A stretch of DNA of 64,000 nt from Aspidiotus rigidus. Its lineage: Eukaryota > Arthropoda > Insecta > Hemiptera > Diaspididae. A program made the position numbers and the translations under genes. A model generated the notes under the pieces. That model did no database searches and was not told the origin of the DNA. It was given only the letters and a program-made list of their open reading frames with translations. Location of the stretch: positions 17,643,001 through 17,707,000 of the forward strand of contig JAVHKY010000003.1 of NCBI GenBank assembly GCA_035079385.1. Reading direction: 5' to 3'. Of this stretch, positions 55,950 to 64,000 are shown piece after piece. The number at the start of each line of letters is the position of its first letter. The stretch's first letter is position 1.

Positions 55950-56125
55950 CTTGGAACAATTTTGACTTTCAAGCCATAATATGTGATAGGAGGGGACTTG
56001 GAAAATTGTGAGCCTCAGGCCACAATTCACGGTAGGAAGGATACTAGGAAAATTTTGACCTTCAAGGCATAATATATGACAGGAAAGAAACTTGGAAAAA
56101 TTTTGACTTTTGAGCCATAGGGACT
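55950..56125 (-). repeat. 47-bp minisatellite, four units
   Basis: Unit starts are at 55950, 55997, 56044 and 56091, exactly 47 bp apart. Each reads cttggaa(c/a)aattttgac, then cttcaagccataatat and a gacagga-like word, with a few substitutions. The reverse complement is the unit found at 30838-30970 and 17330-17405. Confidence 0.85.
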
Positions 56126-56129
56126 TTGA

Positions 56130-59100
56130 ACCTTGACAGCCTGCATCGGAGCAAGAATTCTCATTTTTGGCATTTGATTGGTCACTGTATAACGTTCAAG
56201 GATGAGCCCAATTTCTCTGGAGCGCGACTTACGATATTCGAATACTCAGCAGTATCAAACCTCGAAATTCAAGTGAAATGCTCATGTAGCTGCATTTGCC
56301 AAAGACCTGCAGCCACAGCCATTATTGGCTTGGAGCTTAAACTTGAGTCCTGATGAATTCGACGATTCCCAAGAGAGCAAAAGCATATGCCAAAAGCTTC
56401 CCTTCAACCTTCCTCATAGGCTTTAATTTAGTGATTTAGCCAATATCATCAGGTAAATGACGATGTGGTGTACTGAAAAAAATCTCCACACTAAATATAG
56501 TCCTAGAAGCTCCTCTCGCAAAAAAAGGGCAATTTTACTATGACAAATAGTAAATGTTACTAAATTTTATCAATATTCACAACTTAAACTATTTTTTCAG
56601 TAAATTATACAATTTTTTGCTGAGCGGAGCGCCGGTTGTATAATCAGTAGTCATTTGAACTATATTTTTTCTTCTCAGTGTGATCGAAATTGAAAGATCG
56701 AGAATCTTTCCTTGTCTCTTTGAAAAAAGTATCGAGTCAGTCAATGTAAAATCGATCCCCAGTTAGTTACATTTCGATATTGAACTCGAGGTCGGGGAGA
56801 GAGGAGGACAAATCATCGCTGACTAACGCCAGAGTAGGTTTAAATTCTAAGAGACATTTGATAAGGTCCAAGGTTTTTGACTTGACAAATGACTGACTCA
56901 AAAGTATGCGAAAAAGAGACCTTAGCAGGGATGAGGATTGTGGTGTAATTTGGTAACTTTTTTCCTGGGCCGAGGTTCTGAAGGGAGCCCGTACTTTTTT
57001 CCTCCTTTGAAAAAAGATAAAACAGGAAGGTTAATCGTGAGCGAAACAAGTGAAAAATTTTGGAGGACCCGCAGTTCCATTTCTCCTGAGTTCAGAAATC
57101 CTCTCGATGGCCCTAGATTTTAGCTCAATACTCGACTCGAAGATTTTTCCAGAAAACCGCCAATCTCTAGCTCTAGCACTACATTCTTATTTTGCAACGA
57201 TCCTTCATCTTTCTTCATCTTAACGAACTTACATTCTTATTCATCTGACTCATATAAAATCATTATCAACACTGCATCGAAAGTTTTAACTTCGCTATCT
57301 ATTCCTTCAATTATTTCGTCATCAGAGTTCACTCTCTTGATTCACTCGTTCATTCTTCCCCTTCGTTCGTCGATCGCTCGCCATTCGTCCGTCCATAACC
57401 ATTAAAATTTGTTGACCAAATAGATCAACCTCATAGAATAAAAGAAATCGGTAAAAATCAAATATCTGTATCAAGATAGAGAATCCCATGCAGTAGACTT
57501 CATAATATTAAAACGGACTGAAAAAGAGACAGGCACGCAAGTTGGAACGATCTGAGGTAAACATCGACAGCAATCATCTAGACGAGGGAAGCTAATTCTC
57601 AAACACGAATTAAACGAGCAATTTCAAAGTTGAATAACTTATAAATGACTTCATAAGTAGTAGCGATGGAGGGTATTTTCGGTATAGGTAATCAACTAGG
57701 CGTAGTTCCGCGAACGTTCTCAAAAAGTTCTCAAGCTGCACAATGCAAAATATTCGCTCGTATCTAGTTTTGCATTTGAATAGGCTCGTTTCCGACGCCA
57801 GAAATTTTACACAATCCTTTATTCATGCAGCTACCATCACATAACAACAAAGCTATGATACGTAAGTCGGCTCAAATAAATGCGGTATTCTTAATAACAT
57901 GTTCGATCACATTCCAAAGTCTCACAAGAGCAGCAGCCGGTGTCATGTGAGACGACTCGCGCTGCTCAAATACAGCGTTCAGTACGTTCATGTTTCTTCG
58001 ATATTATGTTATGGGTAAAGGTGAGGTTTTTGTTTTCGATACAGTAGCTTATCAATATTGTCGATGGCTTCACGTCCATTAGCGATAAACTTTATAGACG
58101 AAAGCTCGACTAACGACGAATGACACAAGTCTCATTAATGGAGCACGAGTACGATTCTCCGAATATCAAAGAAAAACACTTGTTGGTCGTTGCGAAACCA
58201 ATGATGTAAACAACATTCAGAAAGAGTGATAACCGTTCAGTTGCTGATAACGCGACGTATTTAGCCACGCATGAAATGAATCGAAACCAAAAGTAAGGAC
58301 AAAATACTCGTAACCGAAGACGCGCGACAGCTAGTTCGACGATTTGAATGCATCAGAAAGCGATTGTGAAGCTTAAATTGGATAATTTTGAACATAAAAA
58401 CCAACCATTTTCATATTTCATTCTAAAACTTACAAGTTAAGTGTGCGAACGAGTCACATTACAGCACGTACAATCGAACTCGCAAAACGAAAACTTTTCA
58501 CTGAACCAATTGCATGATTATCCGAGTTATAACTCTATCAAAATTTTATTACTATTGTCAGATATCCACACATGCTTACGTGTTTTTATTTTTTATAAAC
58601 GAATTCCTCGTTAACGGAAACCAAACCAAACACATACGTACGCGACTCCCACTATTACAAACTAAGTATCTGTGTGTAACACACGGTGTCGGTGCAACCG
58701 TATGGAAACATCTGTTAAGTTGAAGTCGATGTTATGCGTGTGAGTTTCCCCCACTATTGGAACCGGTATTCGAAATGCTCGGAGCTCAAAAATAAAATAA
58801 TTTTTTCGCTCTAATTTAAAGAATAAGGCGAAAACGTACATACACTGCAGGTGCAAAATGATAAATTGTAAGTCCGGTAGAACCTTAAAAAATTCAGATG
58901 ATAAATGAAATTTCGTACATGTATGATTAACCGAAAATTTCAGTAACGAATACTTTACGGTCTCGGACTTCACGTGTCGTAGAACAGGTAACCCTCTAAG
59001 CAGCACTGTACTTAAATAATTTACGACTGCATCGCACGCGATGTTACAATTTCAGTGCGAGCTCTTCAATGAAAAAGTGGTGAGTCATCGAAGTAAAAAG

Positions 59101-60279
59101 AAAGACCCAGTTCGAAATAGTATAGTAACAAGTGGCCGCGGCAGGGGTTCCCAAAAATGATACACAGGGTTACGTTTGTCGCGTGATATTCTTTGGGGAA
59201 AGGAAGAGTTAGCCAATGTTGAAGAATTTAATCGCAATTTCGGATATGGATGATTAAATACGTACATTAGAATGACGAAAGTTTGAAACTGGGATTACAT
59301 TTAGAGTGTGTTATCATTCCGAAAATCACCTTTCCACCCACAGAAAAAAGAATATCGTCTAGAAGTCCTCGTACGACAGATCCCATCGATATCATTCACA
59401 ACTTAGACCCAGATTCTGAGTGAATTTCTCTTAAAACAATACAGGAGACGAAAAATATCATTGACAAAGGTTACCTCGCCTCGGGGAGAGAAAATAAAAA
59501 TGACTATTCCTCGCTGGATTCTCAGAATAAATCTCCTATTACCGTTCGAAAACTTTTGGACAGTGAAGAAATTTTGACTTCTCGGCCAAATAAATACGCA
59601 TGAGAAGTCCATTTGAAGCAAAACTCGACAAGGTATGGAGAACCCTACAAGTCATGCGATGAGAGGCGTTGAGAGCACAGTATCGATTTGTCAAACATTA
59701 GTCGCTAGATCCACTCACTGTCCCTCGTTAGGTGGGATTTTTGGTCGGCAGGATAAATTTTTCTACCTAATTTTCATTTGAAGCTCTAAGGTAAATTCGA
59801 ATCTTCGGAATTTTTCGAAGTTGCAAAATTAATATTATACGTGTGATAGTATTTTCTTCCTACTACACCTACTTTATAGCTATGTTTTTAGTGCACTCTA
59901 CAGGTGCTCTTATGAGCGAAGAATTTTTTTCACTTTTAAACTATTATAATATCTACCATAAAATTAGTGAAACTTGGAAAAGGTAAATGGCAGCGAAGCT
60001 TGGGAGGGTATCAACAAATACATAATTCAACTGAACGTACATATGCTCATAAATCTAAGTAATAATTCTGTTCTGCCACACTGAAAAAATTTCATCATCC
60101 ATATAAAATTCTTAATAGAACACGATGTCTGGTTCCTGCAACACAAATTTACATCGAAATTTGGGGGCCTGATTTTTTTTTTTTTTTTTTCTTCTCCTTC
60201 TTCAGACAAATTTAAAAATAACGGAGTAAAATCATACCAATTTTCAAAATATTGAGGGGGGTAATCTGTATAACTACCT
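56130..60279. other. Long intergenic stretch without assigned feature
   Basis: About 4.1 kb. No exon, RNA gene or transposon was recognised on either strand. It contains ordinary unique-looking AT-rich sequence. Open frames such as 58662-59006 (minus) and 59403-59621 (minus) lack motifs. A T-run is present at about 60173-60190. Confidence 0.35.
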
Positions 60280-61965
60280 ATTTTACCTACATGAAACATA
60301 ATTTAGAAGAACAATATATGATTATTTAATTTTTAAACTCAAAATTTACTACAGAAATAATTTTGAAATAATATGAAACTAGTTTAATGTAATTATTTAC
60401 AAAATTATTTATTATTCATTCAATATTTCTATATTTTTTCACGTAGTGGGTTTGATTATATTATTTAATTTTTCCGTACAATAATACAAATTTTAATTAA
60501 GATTTAATCCAAAATAATTTACATCGATCTATATTCAAATCATGTAATAAAATTTTGCTAACAGATCAATTCAACGTTTTTTTCATTAAATCTTACGTTT
60601 GATTCATAGAAAATTATTATTATGATCTTTAGTAACAATAGAAACCTATTTCACTTTTTTTTTTCTTTCTTCTTCATCAATTTATGCAAATTTAATTTTT
60701 AGTAATTAAAAAAGAAATTTTCATTTCTTCAGACATTAAATTTTTTTAAAAACCAGTGAAATGAAAAATAATAAAATATACATTAAAGATGAAGAAACCT
60801 TGACAATTCTATTTATACATGATTATTAATCCATTTGGAAAACAATTTTTGCAATAGATATTATTATTAAATTTAGAATGAAATTTATATGAATAAAGTT
60901 TTCCAAGAATAATTAAATTCAATATTAAAAAAATATTACAAGGAAATGAAAGTAATTTTTTTTAAATTTTAATTAATATTGATTGTTTTTTATTTTATAT
61001 TTATCAGAAGAAACCTCGACAATTCTTTTTATAAACAATTATTAATTTTCAATAGATATTATTATTAACTTTAAAATGAATTTATATAAATAAAATTTTT
61101 TAAAAATGATCAAATTCAATATTTAAAAAATATTACAAAGAAATAAAAGTAATTTTTCCTCATTTTAATCAATATTAATTGTTTTATATTATAGAAATTC
61201 ATCAATTTTACATTCATTTTTTTCTAAATATTTTTATAATATTCAATTTTGTTTTTTTAATATCATTTTAAAGTAATTACTTTTTTCTATTATAACTTGA
61301 ATTTTGACATATTGGAACAGTACAACAAAATTACTGTCAAGTGTTATTTATTAACATCATTTTTGTACAACAGCACTTCAAATATACATGAAATAGACTG
61401 AGCAGCAATGACTTTTTTTTATTATCCCACTAAAATTTAACCAAATTGTTAATCATACGTGAATAAAATTTGCAATATCTTCTTGTGTTCAATAAATATT
61501 GAATTATCTTCAATTTAACAATAATTTTAGAAAATAAAATATCAAGTTTGAAACAATTATTACAATTTTTAATTTTAATATAATTTAATTAAAAGTTTTG
61601 AATTCAGATTGATGTTAATTAGGTTGGGTTCAATCTTCATTAAAACTCATATTATTCAACAAAAAAAAAATTAAATACAATTATATCTAAAAAAAGTACA
61701 GAACTATTAAATGATTATTAAATCCATAACAACGTCACGGCTGTGATATTTTACCTACATGAAACATAATTTACCCATATAATTATACAATCTTCAAATT
61801 TAAAATTTAATATGAAAATTACTTTAAAAAAAACAATATTAAATGAGTTAAATATAATTATTCACAAAATGATTTATTAATCATTTATTATTTTTATATT
61901 TTTTATTCAATTCTTCCGTGCACTAATATGAATTTTAATTCAGAATGAATACGACCGATTCATAT
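60280..61965. repeat. Extremely AT-rich block with direct-repeat ends
   Basis: Bases 60280-60535 and 61748-61965 are diverged direct repeats. They share ttttacctacatgaaacata, acaaaat(t/g)atttatta, tattttt, then attcttccgt(g/a)ca and aattttaatt words. Between them, 60786-61200 holds a 216-bp tandem pair. The whole block is almost pure A and T, visibly more so than its surroundings. The LTR-like layout could be a decayed element or a local satellite. No coding potential was seen. Confidence 0.6.
60786..61200 (+). repeat. 216-bp tandem pair inside the AT-rich block
   Basis: The word gaagaaacct at 60791 recurs at 61007, followed in both copies by (t/c)gacaattct, tttata, aatagatattattatta, attcaatattaaaaaaatat and aaagtaattttt. 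Divergence is moderate. Confidence 0.7.
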
Positions 61966-62141
61966 CAATGTATTTCCTTCTTACCTCCTTTCAAGTTCTT
62001 CAGTAGTGCAAAAGAATAGCTTAGGCCTTGAGCTGAGGATAAGGCACACAAAAGTCTGAGACTCAAAGAAACACTGGAGACCATCAAGAAACACTCAAGA
62101 CGTGCCTTTACACATTGTTGCAAGATGAACCGTCTATTAAC

Positions 62142-62435
62142 AGGGTGTCTGCTGAAGCACATTCTGAAAATACTCGACTTTTGCTTGACTTATACTTGAT
62201 CTTTTCTCAAGTAAGTGAGTTAACAAGCAAAAAAGTAAAAAAAAAAATGTCAAATTGGGTAAAAATACAATGATTTTTTTTGTCTTTTTTTTTTTCAAAA
62301 TTTTTCGTAATTTCCATCATTTTTGCTTGACCGTCAATGAAAATATGTACTTGACTTTTACTTGTTCACTTGACCTTTTATCAAATAGTTGACTTTTACT
62401 TGATTTACTTAACCCACTTGACCGGTAGACACTCT
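62142..62435. mobile_element. MITE, AGGGTGTCTRCC family
   Basis: About 294 bp with ends AGGGTGTCTGCTGAAG (62142) and a right end whose complement reads AGAGTGTCTACC (ending 62435). The inside has repeated inward-pointing cttgacttttacttg words. These give a strong dispersed inverted structure: acttttgcttgacttatac on the left and tgacttttacttgatttac on the right. It has no coding capacity and no clear target duplication. Confidence 0.6.
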
Positions 62436-64000
62436 CAATTTAAACTAATGCACATCATTCCTGATTTTACTTGTGCAAGTAAATTTGTTGTCTTTACCTC
62501 CATATGATCGACGTCATTTCCTTCTTCTTTGGATCTAACACCAAATAAAGTAACTAGGTAAAGTATAGTATTTTTTCGACCCTTTTAACAATAGTGGTTC
62601 GGTTTTAAGGACAGACAAATTGTGAAAATTATGTTTACTCGCGTAATAGTTAATTATACACGTAATCTCATGATTTCAACTTCAATATCTCTCCAATATA
62701 ATTCAACTTGATTCCATTTTTTCATAATTAGGTAAAGGATAAGGAATAATTCTCGATTAAAATGGCAGGACTAGTTTGATTCAATTGAAAAATATTGAGA
62801 AAATTTTCAAGCGAAAAAGAAGTGAACGAGACGCATTGTAATATCCTCGTAGACGAGTCTCACTATGAAATTAATGAATCCATCTTAAGTGAAATGAAAT
62901 ACTATTTCAACACATGAATAAATTAGAGGTACGAAAATTAACACGTGTACATAGGCAGTATTGTTCTATAAAATGTACATAGAATCTCATTTTTCAGTAT
63001 TATTGATTTTATAAACTCCTCATTATACGCATGAAATCGAAATTGATGTACAAAAACACGTATCATTTTTACGTATCAAATATCCTGAAAAATATCGCAG
63101 AAAAGTAACGAGGGTAAGTACTTCGTATTCCAGCACATACAACCGATTCAACAACAAAGTATTGTATTCTGCATAATCAATGCCTGTGCGTTCGTCAGGA
63201 ATTACTGGTCACGTTTTTCTGGAACGTGATTTCGATAATTATGAGAGGAAGTAAGTAAGAACAACGACAATAATTGACTCAGAAGCTAGGAACAATTCTT
63301 TCATCTCTCCTCCTTCTTTTTCGTCCTTGTTTGGTGACCATCACACATTCGTTCAACCAAAATTACCATAACGTCGAATTATTCAAATTAATGCAACACG
63401 AGATGTCATTGAATTACAAAAAATTGAGGAAATGTACTCTACGTATACGATGCAAAAATATTATATACATTGATAAACCGCCGAGATTACTTGAAAAGGT
63501 TTAACACGCGAGATAGAATGTAAAAACTAATATTTTTCGAGTATCCTCTCAACCTATCAGCGAAATTTACTCGAGTTCCACCTCTCTTCACGTTCTCACA
63601 CCATTGGAAAATTTTTCCAAGTTCTCTCTTAGTATATTCAACCCATTAGCGAAAGTTTTGAAGTTTAACACTGCGTAGGTATACTGTAACTGAGAAATCA
63701 AAATTCTAAAAGTTCTCTCTCATTGAACTCAGAGGCGTATGATCCGAAAGAGGGAGGAGGAGGAAAAGAGCATCCTTCAATATTTCCAGTGGGTTTTATA
63801 TTACAAAATTATTCCGAAAAAACGGAGTCTGGTGCGGCGCGGATTTATCGTCGTAATTTTATTATTTTTTATTTCTTTTAATAATCATTTTCTGTTGGCA
63901 ATTCACTAAGGTGCGCGCGTTTAAAACACTTCTAAGGATTCAGGATCAGACAATCCACCGAATAAATTTTTCAATTGTTCGTTTTTAAGCACTTGAAACC
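62436..64000. other. Terminal intergenic stretch
   Basis: No gene or transposon was recognised. Around 63590-63730 the words ggaaaatttttccaagttctc, ccattagcgaaagttttgaag and aaattctaaaagttctc are reminiscent of the 46-bp minisatellite but not regularly spaced. Confidence 0.3.

Noticed and set aside
60280..61965. Nuclear copy of mitochondrial DNA
   Set aside because: The composition would fit a control region, but no mitochondrial gene, tRNA or rRNA sequence is recognisable in or next to the block.

Overview
This window is eukaryotic and most likely comes from an arthropod nuclear genome. It is AT-rich and intron-dominated, with short exons bounded by GT-AG splice sites and dense decayed transposons. 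The only host gene I can name is a spectraplakin, the orthologue of Drosophila short stop (vertebrate MACF1/dystonin), on the minus strand. Five coding exons are visible: the start-codon exon at 40310-40421, then 19342-19403, 6647-6736, 5194-5271 and 4777-4869. Joined, they encode an N-terminus of the Shot 'YYKDRLGFDP' type followed by a complete first calponin-homology (CH1) domain of the actin-binding module. CH2 and the rest of this very large protein must lie beyond base 1. All splice phases agree. The insect class is not certain; a hemipteran-like genome would fit the repeat content.

Layout. 1-4776 (intron after exon 5): a 2.4-kb foldback element at 524-2957. 4777-6736: three CH1 exons, with a MITE in one intron. 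6737-19341 (second intron): a larger foldback element at 9766-12615 and a 4.3-kb Penelope-like element (PLE) at about 14065-18400. 19404-40309 (first intron, 20.9 kb): a 5'-truncated non-LTR retrotransposon of the I/Jockey/R1-like group with RNase H (20715-24310), a PLE fragment (24840-25865), minisatellites, a GC-rich repeat, and a direct 2.9-kb tandem duplication (33595-39329) carrying a CT microsatellite, a MITE and another PLE fragment. 40422-64000 (upstream of the gene): a 508-bp mini-PLE (41910-42417), LINE relics (42440-43600, 45500-47790, 53780-55250), hAT-type MITEs, a tRNA-derived SINE head, a 47-bp minisatellite, one candidate exon of an unknown gene (51866-51994) and an extremely AT-rich block (60280-61965).

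The most interesting system is the set of small hammerhead-ribozyme-like motifs attached to the PLE copies. They share one architecture: a CUGANGA-like core, one extra nucleotide, a 3-4 bp helix II, GAA, a six-base (usually palindromic) helix III, and a short helix I. The copy at 18327-18366 has every core base intact. Its inverted partner at 14092-14131 has lost the catalytic G12. Further copies lie just downstream of each PLE reading frame (16843, 24849, 35512, 38366), and two bracket the mini-PLE. Hammerhead variants with short palindromic helix III that act as dimers are known from PLEs, so the class is not new. The inverted arrangement and graded decay at one locus are worth testing.

Most of the window is selfish DNA. 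No transposon here has an uninterrupted set of genes. The retroelements carry stops, frameshifts or changed catalytic residues.
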